Origin: Glandiceps talaboti
Taxonomy: Eukaryota > Hemichordata > Enteropneusta > Spengelidae
Assembly (NCBI RefSeq): GCF_964340395.1
Contig: NC_135556.1
Coordinates: 23,711,223 to 23,775,222, forward strand
Reading direction: 5' to 3'
DNA length: 64,000 bases
Part shown: positions 48,025-58,495 of the stretch, piece by piece
How positions within the stretch are numbered: position 1 is the first letter of the stretch
How the letters are laid out: each line of letters starts with the position of its first letter
The notes under the pieces: generated by a model
Seen by the model: the letters and a program-made list of their open reading frames with translations, nothing else
What the model was told of the DNA's origin: nothing
Database searches by the model: none
Made by a program: the position numbers and the translations under genes

Positions 48025-48241
48025 TCAGTCTATACACCTTCCTTTCAGTGGTGATGGCGTACAGAAAATCACCAGTTTACCGATTGTAATTGGCAACAGA
48101 ATGAGTTTGTCTCTTGGTACGTCATGAATCAATGCTTGCATGAAGAGACAAATGACCACAAACCAAGTTGATCCTGTCTCATTGCTGATAAGAAAATGAC
48201 CTGATGGATGAGAAAGAAGGACACGTACAATCTCCATCAAC
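48025..48241 (-). CDS. Possible internal exon, unknown product
   Basis: On the minus strand a good acceptor (CATATTTCAG) ends at 48242, and the open frame follows at once: LMEIVRVLLSHPSGHFLISN, then ETGSTWFVVICLFMQAL. A donor-like CG/GTAAAC lies at 48081-48076, which would make an exon of 161 bp. The frame itself stays open to 48025 and stays protein-like. The middle is hydrophobic (TWFVVICLFMQALIHDV), as in a buried or membrane helix. No family is recognised. Acceptor, frame and donor agreeing make this the best host-exon candidate, but no neighbouring exon could be joined to it. Confidence 0.35.
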
Positions 48242-49464
48242 CTGAAATATGATATTCTTTATAAGTTGATGATCTCTCAGGCACTCAGAGTTGTGTACAC
48301 ACACCTGCGTTATTGCAATATACACACACTTCTCTAGCATAACATTTATATTGTATTTTCTAACTGACAAACATTCATATTACTACATGCACTAGCAGGC
48401 AACCACAGGATTTTCTTAGTATACAATCTCATAACCTTCAGCATTGTTACTGGAACAGCAGGGTTCATCTGAAGATGAAAGAGAAATATCAAGTCCTCCT
48501 TTAAGTGACTCTAATCTCCAAATCTCGAGAGATTACTTTGGATTAATAGGCAGTGGTTGGATATAGCTATAAAACCTGGATCAGACTTAGTACAGGGCTG
48601 TTTACCAAATAATTGCTGACTCTTTGTAATCGGTTTAAATGAACCGTTTAAGTGATGAAAGAACGAATCAATCAATGCAAGTGATTCTGACTAGTACATG
48701 TCTCACTATCAATTGAAGACTGATGTTTAAATGTCCACCGCTGGCCACGACAACCAAGGAGAGGGAGGGGAACCTTTCAAAGTTGAGGTCAAAGGTTAAC
48801 AGCCACTTTATATATAGTGCAGAAATTCACGATTCTTGTTTTGTTTCATATTTGAGTTTTTTGTTTGACGAGTAACTTGACATGATTGTATGCAGCAAAG
48901 AATGCAGTCTATTATAAGTGATAGACAACACCATTGATTCAGTGACATCATTAGGGTCACGAATTACATCACTAAAACCATTCATTTATTTTGTTGAAAT
49001 GACAGGTAAAGTGTTCTGCCAAAAGAGGCTGGCCAAAAGCTGTGATGTATTATAGTAAGTATGTTTTAGGAAGTATCACAGTGCAAATACTGGTAGCGTT
49101 TCTAGTCAAGAAATAAAAGTTGTGGAATGTGTCAGTTGCTAATAGTACACTCAGAACTTAGTAAATGTCAGTCCTTCTACTATACGATATGACATGTAGG
49201 CACTTTTAGAATTACACACCTATAGATACTGTCTGATTGGCTGAATATTCAATGAACCTTTGTTTACTAGCTAGTCAAATTTCATCTTTGTGGAAGAAAC
49301 ACACGATGTGATTGGTTGGAAATTTCAAATACATTGTTCACTGTTCATTGTTTGTTGTTCCTTGGCCTAACAGAATACATTGTAAATATTCCCTATAAGA
49401 AGTTAGTTTCACCACAGATTTCATACTAACTTTTTTCAGCCAATGATATTTTACCAAGCAACCA
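48242..49464. other. Unassigned DNA
   Basis: On the minus strand a pyrimidine-rich acceptor-like site (CTCTTTCATCTTCAG) lies at about 48471-48485. The short frame after it cannot be joined in phase to the exon candidate at 48.1 kb. Nothing else is recognised. Confidence 0.35.
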
Positions 49465-49560
49465 TTGTTACCAACCATCAATCCATCCAACCAACCAACC
49501 AACCAACCAACCAACCAACCGACCAACCAACCAACCCACCCACCCATCAACCATCCCCCA
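49465..49560 (+). repeat. (AACC)n microsatellite
   Basis: CCAA steps with a few CCGA and CCCA changes. The PTNQ frame and the GWLVGWLV frame on the other strand arise from it. Confidence 0.95.
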
Positions 49561-51150
49561 CATATCCATCCAACAATCCAACAAACTACTAGTATTCATT
49601 CACCAATCAATCTTGTCAACCAGGACATTGACTGTCTAATAAATTTGCACATCTCAATCAACTACTTGTTTAAATTAAAAAATTCCATCATAAAATACAG
49701 GAACATTGTAGAACCTACTACCCTCGACCTATCTCTCACGTTATCAAACCATAGACATTGGAATCAAACTTTAGATGGGTCACTTTCAAGTACGGACAAA
49801 TATCTTTTGGCTCCACATAGGTAATCTGTGACACCTAAGATCACATCAACTACCACTACATGGCTTACAGCACATACCTAACTACAGTACACATAAACTG
49901 GCTTCCTTCACAACTATTCATTTGGTCTCAAATCCATCATTTCCTACCTATTGTCTTCAGTCTATGGGATTTACACATTTATTGTTCACTGAGTAAACTC
50001 TCAAGATGTAAAACAAAGACACCTGTTCACACTTGCCCCTAAACCTTAGCCTGCTTGACATTCACTTTTAATACACTGTGATCTTGGATCACAGCCAATA
50101 TTTTTAGGGACAAATCAATGCTGATTATTTCTGTGACCTATAATTACCACACTTGTGAGCAAAACAAAACATTTTTTCTGGCCATTTTGGACCAAATTTT
50201 GGACATCACAAAGTAATTTTGAATAATTTCTATGACCTCAACCTAAAATAAAGATGAAATGTGTTTAAAAATTTAACAAATATCAAAATTTCTATTCAAA
50301 TAATTTTGGCAAGAAATGTTATGCTACATGATTTGCAGACCAAACTTTTGATGTGAATTCATATTTAAGAACCATAGCTATGATTCCAGTGAAAAATAAT
50401 GTTGCAATGTGCCAAAAAGTTAAAGAAAACAAGAATTTTTGTAGAAATAGTTTTGGCGGGAATTTTTATTGCATAATTCCTGGACCAAAATATGACATGA
50501 ATCATACTTGTAAGTCATTTGTGTGCTTTCAAGCCTAAAATATAGTTGAAATTTTTGGAAAATTTCCAAAAATTTTGAGAAAAACAACATTTTCTCATTC
50601 AAATAATATTTTCAGCAGGCAAACTTGATAGCATTGAAAAGGTTAATTAGCATCACAATAAGTGACTTTGTGGTTTTTATTTCAGGTGAGTTTGAAAAGA
50701 TTTCTTTGTTTATCTCTGGCCACAGATTTCCTCCAGACACATTTTAAATACTGTTTGCTGTCTCACTGTTAAACAAAGGATTCCACATTAAACATCCGTT
50801 GCCTGCATGCTTCATAATATATTATATTTTTCAAGACAACTCCTTGGTAGTTTTCAATAGGAACCATTCAAGTGTCTAGAATGCAAACACTTTGTGAAGG
50901 AAATTTTCCCTCTCAAAAATTTTGTTGAATAGGTATTCATATGTTGACAATTTATTGAGTTTAATGTTGTAATGTTAACTAACATTTACAGTACTAAGCA
51001 ATGAACGCTAGCAAAAACCATGGCAATTGAAAACAGAATTTGGGATACACGTCGGAGACGATTTCTGGGGAAATAATTGTGTACTGGGACACACAGTAAT
51101 TTTGAGACTAGTTTTGTATCTATAATCGAGCTCAAACAGTGATTCCCACA
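49561..51150. other. Unassigned AT-rich DNA with E2F-like motifs
   Basis: TTTTGGCAAGAAA at 50304 and TTTTGGCGGGAATTT at 50451 are two more members of the dispersed motif. They stand about 147 bp apart in similar AT-rich text, consistent with a decayed tandem pair. No gene is recognised. Confidence 0.45.
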
Positions 51151-51391
51151 AATTACCCCAACCCTAGTCCACAGATTTGTTAGAAGTACCCCCACCCTAG
51201 CCAGAGACTAATGTTAGAAGTACCCCCACCCTAGCCCACACTGAGACTTAAATATTACAAGTACCCCCACCCTAGCCACTGCGACTTAATTAATACAAAT
51301 ATACCAACCCTTGCCCAGAGATTTGTTACAAGCACCTCCACCCTAGTAGCCCAGAGCTCTGTTACAAGTATACCCCCCCCCCCCCCCCCCA
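51151..51391 (+). repeat. Degenerate 37-48 bp repeat, CCCCCACCCTAG type
   Basis: AGTACCCCCACCCTAGCC with a variable CAGAGACTTGTTACA spacer repeats about six times with uneven length. It ends in a poly-C run at about 51370-51390. Confidence 0.85.
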
Positions 51392-52267
51392 CACACACCG
51401 GGCTGCATGCCTCCATTTATCCCTGCCTTAGAAGGCATATTTTACAAGAATAGAGAAAAATTATGGCTGATGAGACTCGGATGAGGTAAGACTCAGGTGT
51501 GAATTAAACCTGAAAGAATAGATGACATTTCAATGAACCAGAATCTAAGTGATTTGACTTGTAGTACAGTGTCAGATATGTTATGATATATTATTACACT
51601 GTTGGTCTGACATTCCTACTACGTAGGGATAACATAGTAACAGTACAACTCACAGGAAATGATATGTATGCTATAAATAAATAACACCTTACTGTACAGG
51701 ATACCTAGAAACCTTGCATGTGGTAAACCACACATATCAGCAGTAGCTTCTTGAAAATTTCCTCCCCTGGAGTTCATCTATAGGGGATTACTGTCATTAC
51801 TACAAGTATTTTCATCTGTCGGTAAACATCCAACATTCAAACATAAATGACAAAGGGTATGGTTTATTTAATATTGATCAATTTTGCTTGGCAAACACAT
51901 ACTTGTGTGTGTTTGGTCCTTGTATTCAATGCACTGATTCTGGTATTCGGATGTAAATTTATCTTTTTTAATAATTGGGGGAGGTGACAGGTGGAATCAA
52001 TCAACCGATTGTAATTTATGTTGATGTTGTTACTCAGAAATAACAGATTTATTGTATCTGCTTTGTTGAAAGCAGTAAGAAAACACAAATAAAACACACA
52101 TTAGCATTTAGTTTTAGGTTAAGAAAAACAACAGCAGGTGTTTTAAGGAAATCATAAATCAATGGAATTCCTTCAGGGTTTTACTCTTGGTGACTTTCTT
52201 GATAAATTTATGAACAGGTTCACATTATGTTTGCTACATACATCAGTGCTTTTGAAGGGGTTAGTTA
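51392..52267. other. Unassigned DNA
   Basis: Nothing recognisable. Confidence 0.4.
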
Positions 52268-52343
52268 AGTCTAGAGGCTATCTGTGGCTTCAAAGATCTC
52301 TCTTCACTCCAGAGATTTGATGCAACCGTTAGCCTCTAGACTA
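52268..52343. mobile_element. Short hairpin element, TAGTCTAGAG family, copy 4
   Basis: AGTCTAGAGGCTA on the left and TAGCCTCTAGACTA on the right are exact inverses over 13 bp. The interior TGTGGCTTCAAAGATCTC matches the family. About 76 bp. Confidence 0.75.
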
Positions 52344-53529
52344 TGTGGTTTAGATCGAACCCTAACTTAGTATTTATTTAACTTTTTGGATATCTTTACA
52401 GAGCTATAGTGTTTGTCAGACTAGGACCGTCCTGATTTTACAAGTTACCATACAACCAGGCCATACAACATATACCTGCATACCACCCAAAACTTGGTAA
52501 TCCCCACTGCCTGATAGGGGAAAGAGCCACATGACTGGACTAGGCCATTGGTGAACAGACTACGCCACTAACATCATCCAAAATCAAAGTGACTCAGCAA
52601 TTTTGTCTTTAACATAGAGCAGCGAAATTTGGTAAAGTTTGCAGTTTAAAATACAGAATTCCAAAAGGGGACCAGGGTGGAGGCAATCTAGCAAATTTCC
52701 CACATTTTCTTCATTGATCAAAACCAGGATAACTATAGAGAGACAACCCTCAGTTGGGATAAAAAGCCTATGGAACTCATTATAGGTAACCTAAGGTGAT
52801 GAGAACTAAAAATATTTATCAGATATCAGGTGAGATGCAACAATGATTTCTTTGAAAAAGTTAATATCATCAGCAGATATGAACTTTAAAACAAATTATT
52901 TACTCTCCCTGCTAGACTGTCTCCTACCCTTAACACAGTGTCAAACTATATATTATACCTTGAAACCAAACATTTTCCCAGAGTAGCACATATTTCAATC
53001 TGAAATCTACTCAACAAAGAGCAGTATTTATATGTCACTGGGCATGTGTGGGGGTACGTGGAAGTGCTTGAGTTTTAAAAGCCACTCACAGTTTATCTCA
53101 AATTATATAACAATCAATTTTTCAAAAGTTGTACTTACATCAGAAAGCTGGAACTGATTACTGTAAACAGCAAAGGTTAATGCAAATACAAAACACTCCT
53201 GGTCCTATCTAGAGTAAACAACAGAGTAGTCATGTTTCTTGTAATCGTGTGTCAGAGGTGTATTGGGTAATACCACAGATAAGAACAAGGGAACACTGAA
53301 GGACATGTTGCCACTATCAGATTGGATTTTGATCACCACCTGTCAATCTCAAAACAGTTAGACATTTAAACATACATATGCTATACACAATATTTGAGTT
53401 GTAATTACTGTATGGTATCACCTAAAAAATGCCTGATGGCCCATGTTTATATCGTAATTGCATGTACATTTCATATTTTACATATCGATCAATTTGACAC
53501 GTATGTTGACTTTTATGCACTGATCTCTA
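52344..53529. other. Unassigned DNA
   Basis: No gene is supported. Confidence 0.4.
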
Positions 53530-53595
53530 AATTTGATGTAGATTTCATTTCAGACCACTAAAAGTTTAGTGGTCTGAGATTTCGTACATCAAATT
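53530..53595. repeat. Long hairpin, cruciform-type
   Basis: CAGACCACTAAA and TTTAGTGGTCTG are exact inverses separated by two bases. Outside an internal bulge, AATTTGATGTA and TACATCAAATT are again exact inverses. Confidence 0.85.
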
Positions 53596-54024
53596 AATTT
53601 GGGAATAGTACCTAACAGGTTAGACTTTTTAAAAAGTTGTGTTGTACAGTCCTAACAGGTGGATTTGACCAGTAAATTGTTTTGTCAGTTTGGCATATGT
53701 AGCTGGCATTTGTTGATTTCAAATGCTGATATTTTTTGTGCTGGTTTTGCATGGTGTGTTAGTTTTAATAGGTAGAAATTATACTGTCTTACCTTTCCTA
53801 ATGTGTCCACATTGGATATTATATTTGTAGAGAGAATACACTATCTGATACTAAGCACAAGCTGGAACTTTACAATTTTAAAAATAAATCTTTCAAAATT
53901 TGCTCTCCACTGGCACTCTAAAAACTAATACCAGAAAAATCCATCTGCATGGTGACAAACAGTTAGCAAAACTGTAAACCAATACATTTATATTTTTGTG
54001 TCACAGTTTTTATCTTTTAATTTT

Positions 54025-54262
54025 TTACTTGAATTTCACTTTGACTGTGAATTGCCAAGTTATGGTGATATACAGGTATAGACTGTATAACTGAAAACAA
54101 TATGTAGCTTTTATGTTTCTAAAGAAGTGTAAACATTCTTTACTTGAATTTCACTTTGGCAGTGGATTGCCAAGTTATGGTGGTATACAAATGTATAAAG
54201 GTATATAGATTGTAACTTGTATGACTGACAAAAAATAACAATATGTACCTTTTATATTTCTA
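54025..54262 (+). repeat. Tandem duplication of about 114 bp
   Basis: TTACTTGAATTTCACTTTG begins near 54025 and again near 54139, followed by ATTGCCAAGTTATGGTG and later AACAATATGTA in both copies. The copies differ by substitutions and a small insertion. Confidence 0.8.
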
Positions 54263-54647
54263 GAGCATTGCGAGTTCAGTTAATTCATAGACACTACACG
54301 TGTAGGGTCTCTATGGTTAATTCTATACCATTGGTTATGAATACCCTACTCAGGAAGTTTTAAATACAGTCAAGTTCAATGCTTCTAGTTTTAGGTTTCT
54401 TTACCTTAATTTGTATTTTGAACTTCAATAAAACAAATTTGGGTCATGTAACATGACCCTGTGTACTTTTCATAGGTGACCCTGAACTCTATGAGACTAT
54501 TCATTAACATGCGTCAGTGTATTTGGAAAAAAATGTTCAATTCTCAGTGAAAAAGTATATGATGTCATATAATGCTTTTTATTTATTTTACAACGTTCTT
54601 ATAGTTTTGGATGCTAACCTGAGGTATCAGTTAGTGTGTGTATTCAG

Positions 54648-54947
54648 TAGCCTGGAATCCATGCTGTGTGCTCAGTCTAGATGTTATTTGGCAATGAATC
54701 TCAAGATCTCTCATGGTCTCTCTTTATGGTGGTAAGTGATGATTTGATACCATAGGTAGCATCTCAACTACACTGTCCTGTGCAATATGACTAATAAATG
54801 TGGAGAAGGCATGGATAAGCTGGAATCCATGTTCTTTAAATGTCTAAAAAAAATGAAAGGTCTTGCAATGAACGGTTCACATAGAGACATAACCTAGAAT
54901 CCAGTAGAATGGGGAATCCCATTTGCATGGATTCCAGGCGAGTAATT
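54648..54947. mobile_element. Inverted-repeat element, GCCTGGAATCCATG family
   Basis: AGCCTGGAATCCATGC at the left faces GCATGGATTCCAGGC at the right. A TAGTCTAGAG-family copy (54673-54768: AGTCTAGATG, GAATCTCAAGATCTC, GATGATTTGATACCA) lies within it, so one element may have inserted into the other. An extra GCTGGAATCCATG lies at about 54820. Confidence 0.6.
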
Positions 54948-55104
54948 AAGACACAAGTTCCAGATTACTTTTCTCTGTGGACAAAGTATGTAGTGTCATG
55001 TCCCCCAAGACTCCATAACTACATAACCCTCACTTTTCAGTACAGTGCTGATTTTGATTAGACATTAATTCATCTACATTCTGTACCTTTGCATGATAGA
55101 AAGT

Positions 55105-55190
55105 AGCCAGGAATCCATGCAGATAAGAGTTTTGATTTCGTTATTTCATCAAAATTCAAAACCCCCAATCACCTAGCTGGATCGATTCTA
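55105..55190. mobile_element. Fragment of the GCCTGGAATCCATG family
   Basis: TAGCCAGGAATCCATGCAGA begins a partial copy. The TTTTGATTT and CAAAATTCAAAAC pieces that follow could pair, but no right end is found. Confidence 0.45.
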
Positions 55191-55195
55191 GGATA

Positions 55196-55290
55196 GTTTC
55201 TTCAACTAAGTTGAAGTTGGATCCTTCACAAATGGTGTGATCATTAAAACGGCAATGGATTTATTGCCAAAGCACGGTAGATAGAAAGAT
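55196..55290 (-). repeat. 93-bp dispersed repeat, copy 2, inverted
   Basis: The reverse complement of 43311-43403 with few changes (for example GCCGTTTTAATG for GCTGTTTTAATG). Confidence 0.8.
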
Positions 55291-55442
55291 GAAGGCCAAG
55301 TCGAAGGAATCTTAGTCAATGTGTTAGCCTACGTGTAGACCCAAACCAACATCATGACTACACTATTCTGCTATCCTAACTGACATTTTGATGTGGAATA
55401 ATGTAGTAGCAATACTGGTTCAAGTCTACATCAATGTGTTAA

Positions 55443-55590
55443 CTCCCAGAGACTCGGCTATCTGGTTTCCCTTGTTGACAATGTCATTGCAGTCACTATC
55501 TCAAGCCAGATAAGTCTCTAAGCTAGTGTCATGCCAGATAGCAAAGTCTCTACGTCATGTGTCTAGCAAGATAGCCAAGTCTCTGACTTA
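55443..55590. repeat. Cluster of CAGAGACTTGGC-family ends
   Basis: CCCAGAGACTCGGCTATCTG opens the cluster. AGCCAGATAAGTCTCTAAGC, GCCAGATAGCAAAGTCTCT and AAGATAGCCAAGTCTCTGAC follow in inverse orientation, so several element ends lie in about 150 bp. Confidence 0.65.
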
Positions 55591-55680
55591 AAATTCCATT
55601 ATCTACAAATCTATAGATCTAGAGTCCCTGGAATACCACTGACTATTAACCCTAGAACTGAAGAGTCAATGTCAAACCGT

Positions 55681-55880
55681 AGTAAGGAATAATTGAAACC
55701 ACAAATGGCTACATATATATTTTTTATGTAAACTGAATTTGAACTGTTTTTAATTTGGTAACTCAAAACACCTTTTTTGCAAAAAAATCCAGTAAAAAAT
55801 AACTGAAACCACAAACAGCCATATTTAACTTTTATGTAAACTGAATTATTTTTTATTTGGTAAGTCAACACACTTTTTTT
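55681..55880 (+). repeat. Tandem duplication of about 108 bp
   Basis: AATTGAAACCACAAATGGC and AACTGAAACCACAAACAGCC start two copies. Both continue with TTTATGTAAACTGAATT and TTATTTGGTAA-type text. Confidence 0.75.
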
Positions 55881-56344
55881 TATTCATATGACTTCATCTC
55901 ATTACTTTACTATATTGCTGTTTTGAGGCCACCTGTTTTATTTCTTTCCTGACGAGCTTATTTTGAACTACTCAACCAAACAGAGAAAAAAGAAAAAAGA
56001 AAATATTGGGAACACTAACAATGTTGGCAGTGTGTGTTTATGCCTTAATAAAATGAATGCATTTCTGTAGTACACAACTGTAGTATGGTTACCTTTCAAC
56101 TAAATACCTTTTCAACATGGAGAAATAAACATTTAAAGAGTGATAAAATTTTATGATTGTGAGAGCAAATGTTATCTTAGGAACAAAAAAAAGGTTTATT
56201 TTTGTTTCTCAGGAGGAAATATCTTGTTTGTTCCTTTATTTGACTAAGAGTTGGTTGTCATGGAAATGTAACCTAGGTTATAACATGTAGTCACCCCTGT
56301 ATTAACCTACATCCTATCTACCTGTACAACTCTACTTTCTCATC

Positions 56345-56660
56345 ATAGGTTGGAACTGTGCCCTTTTCAAGTATTACACTTTTGGTCATTAATGCAGCCA
56401 TCCCAGTTCCCGCCTTAAGTATATTTTAGGAGGCTTGGACTGTGTCATTTTCAAGACATTTCAGGTCATTCCACTGACAGGACATTCTCATACCCTGGAA
56501 CTCTGTCCTTTTCAAGAGTCATTCCACCTAAAAGTACATTCTTGTAGGTTGGACCTTATAGCTCTGAGGCTTGTCTACGAGGTGTAGAGCTTCTTGAGAT
56601 AGTAAACACCTCTAGACTAGCTGGAACTGTGTCCTAGCTCTTTTGTTCAGGTCATATTCC
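56345..56660 (+). repeat. Degenerate repeat, GGAACTGTGTCCTTTTCAAG type
   Basis: About four decayed units of roughly 80-110 bp contain GGAACTGTGCCCTTTTCAAG or variants, then a GGTCATTCCAC-like piece. Confidence 0.55.
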
Positions 56661-56720
56661 ACATACTAATATATACAACCTACAGTGGAGAATGGACATT
56701 ATTGAAGCTAACTTTGTATG

Positions 56721-56826
56721 CCTTGATCTTTTTATAGAAAGTTGATGACTTCCAACTTGTACAAGTCTATAATGTTGTCAATACCTGATCAATCTTTACC
56801 AACTACTATGGTGTTAGTCTAGTTAC
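56721..56826 (+). repeat. Duplicated segment, copy 1 of 2
   Basis: AGAAAGTTGATGACTTCCAA and ACCAACTACTATGGTGT match the segment at 57065-57172 (AGAAAATTGATGATATCCAA, ACCAATTACTATGGTGTC). Confidence 0.75.
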
Positions 56827-57064
56827 TGACGACCGTATTCGTAATCGAACTGCACTGATATACAAATGTCCAACCAGGACTCCACCTCCAGTCTGTTTAA
56901 ACTAAAATCATGTGGGGATGTGATGATGTCATTATGTTTATATGAACACGGTTGCGGGAGCACAGAAATATGTGCTGGAACAGTAATGTAATGAAGTTTT
57001 TAATATGTAATACTGTACTAGTTTAGAACTAAACCAAAGTACATCTGAATAATAACGTACATCA

Positions 57065-57172
57065 TGTGCCGCGATCTTTTACAGAAAATTGATGATATCC
57101 AACCTGTAGAGTCCATAATTGTCAAAATCTGACCAATTGTTACCAATTACTATGGTGTCATGCAGATCTGGG
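57065..57172 (+). repeat. Duplicated segment, copy 2 of 2
   Basis: The partner of 56721-56826, about 340 bp away and in the same orientation. Confidence 0.75.
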
Positions 57173-57189
57173 CTACATCACAATCTACC

Positions 57190-57473
57190 TAGTCTAGTTC
57201 CTATACAGTATAGTTACCATTTACACCTCCACTCACAGTCTAATTCCTATACAGTATCATTACCATTTACACCTCCACTCACAGTCTAGTTCCTATACAG
57301 TATCATTACCATTTACACCTCCACTCACATAGTCTAGTTCCTATACAGTATTATTACCATTTACACCTCCACTCACATAGTCTAGTTCCTATACAGTATT
57401 GTTACCATTTACACCTCCACTCACATAGTCTAGTTCCTATACAGTATTGTTACCATTTACACCTCCACTCACA
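57190..57473 (-). repeat. 48-bp minisatellite, about 6 units, inverted
   Basis: TAGTCTAGTTCCTATACAGT, ATTGTTACCATTTACACC and TCCACTCACA form 48-bp units, the reverse complement of the 42.6-kb unit with a few fixed changes. Two units lack the ATAG step and are shorter. Confidence 0.95.
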
Positions 57474-57554
57474 TTGTTTTAGTTAGAAACCATGTTGACA
57501 TCCAGACTATAATCTACCCTGAATGTGAAAATAAACTGAAAGTACATCTGAAGC

Positions 57555-57890
57555 CTGCAACTTTGATATTATTTCCTTTTTCACTGTGGACTTTATCATG
57601 AATTTCGAGAGTTTCTGTTTTCAAAAGCTAGGGAAATATCTCCTCACTTTGACACAAGAGACGTTGTCGAAAACCTAGAATTTTTAATGACAAACATGCC
57701 ATTTGACCTAGCAAATTTTGTTAGCGATGCTTTTTGTAAGAGAAAGGAATTTATGTACAATGTTTAAATATGTACGCTTACTTATTCATAAGTTAAAGAT
57801 TTGTATTACTTTAGTGTCTTGTAAGCCCTAGGGGCTGGGTGTGGCTATGGGTAAGTCCACACATGACACTTTAATAAATAAACATAACAT
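57555..57890 (+). mobile_element. LINE retrotransposon, 5'-truncated 3' end
   Basis: The unit holds the last codons of a LINE protein (57567-57767), then a 3' untranslated part with AAGCCCTAGGGGCTGGGTGT, GGTAAGTCCACACATGACAC and TTTAATAAATAAACATAAC. Such an ending, with an AATAAA signal and short A-rich tail, is typical of animal LINEs. The 5' truncation is also typical of LINE insertion. No target duplication was identified. Confidence 0.75.
57567..57767 (+). pseudogene. C-terminal fragment of a LINE reverse transcriptase protein
   Basis: Sixty-six codons lie open between a stop at 57564 and TAA at 57765. They start YYFLFHCGLYHEFREFLFSK and end FCKRKEFMYNV. The F-L-F-H-C step followed by a Y…R…LF helix, then a run of helices ending in a basic RK motif just before the stop, is the usual C-terminus after the reverse-transcriptase domain of many animal LINEs (a zinc-binding HC-type remnant). 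The upstream half of that motif is lost at the truncation. The fragment has no start codon and is not an active gene. The LINE clade is not resolved. Confidence 0.7.
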
Positions 57891-58065
57891 TAGAATTCAG
57901 AAACAACTTGATGTCATATACATTGTAAAATGTTTTACTTTAAGAACAGCAAATTTGAAATGTTTGTGATGTTTTGATCTGTCTGATGTAGGCTAATCTT
58001 TGATTCAATTATTAAAGTAGCCATAGTGATGGGACGACACTCATTTCAATACACCTAAGTCTAGT

Positions 58066-58495
58066 TTAGCCCCGGGGGACGGTACCAGTGGCCAATTCTG
58101 GTAGGGGTGTGTGGCCCCCTGGGGGCAGTACCAGTGGCCAATTCTGGTAGGGGTGTGTGGCCAGTGCTGGAAACCCCAGGCCCCATTTTAGACCCACTTT
58201 GACCAAAAATCAATACCCTATTTTAGACCATTATAGGTTACTAAAAGATGAAAGTTTAGACCTAACTACATTTTCCTTACAAGGCAAAATTTTGGGGTAA
58301 TTAATGGCAATTATGATTTGGTAAGGACAGTGGACCACATTTTAGACCAAGCAAAATAAAAGATAATTGAAAGTGGACCCCATTGTAGACTCTTCAACTC
58401 GAAAAAAACAGACCCCATTTTAGATCAACAGGGCTAGAAAATGCACCCCAAAGGGCGTACACGTATACTCATATAAGGGGAGTAGCCCCCTGGGG
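58066..58495 (-). repeat. Dispersed repeat with TCTAAAATGGGGTCC units, copy 2
   Basis: It runs in reverse: GGCCCCATTTTAGACCC, CCCTATTTTAGACCA, GTGGACCCCATTGTAGAC and GACCCCATTTTAGATC, ending in CACCCCAAAGGGCGTACAC and GGGGAGTAGCCCCC. The left part holds a 46-bp duplication, GTACCAGTGGCCAATTCTGG, at 58082 and 58128. It is a fuller copy of the 40.08-kb repeat, and its right edge touches the 52-bp satellite. Confidence 0.75.

Noticed and set aside
48437-48470. A 33-bp microexon upstream of the 48.1-kb candidate (MNPAVPVTMLK)
   Set aside because: The acceptor is good, but no reading phase joins it to the next candidate without a stop.
49465-49824. 119-codon frame beginning with PTNQ repeats
   Set aside because: The start is the AACC microsatellite, and the remainder has no recognisable domain.
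53530-53595. microRNA precursor
   Set aside because: The stem closes with a two-base loop and has a large internal bulge, unlike a Dicer or Drosha substrate.
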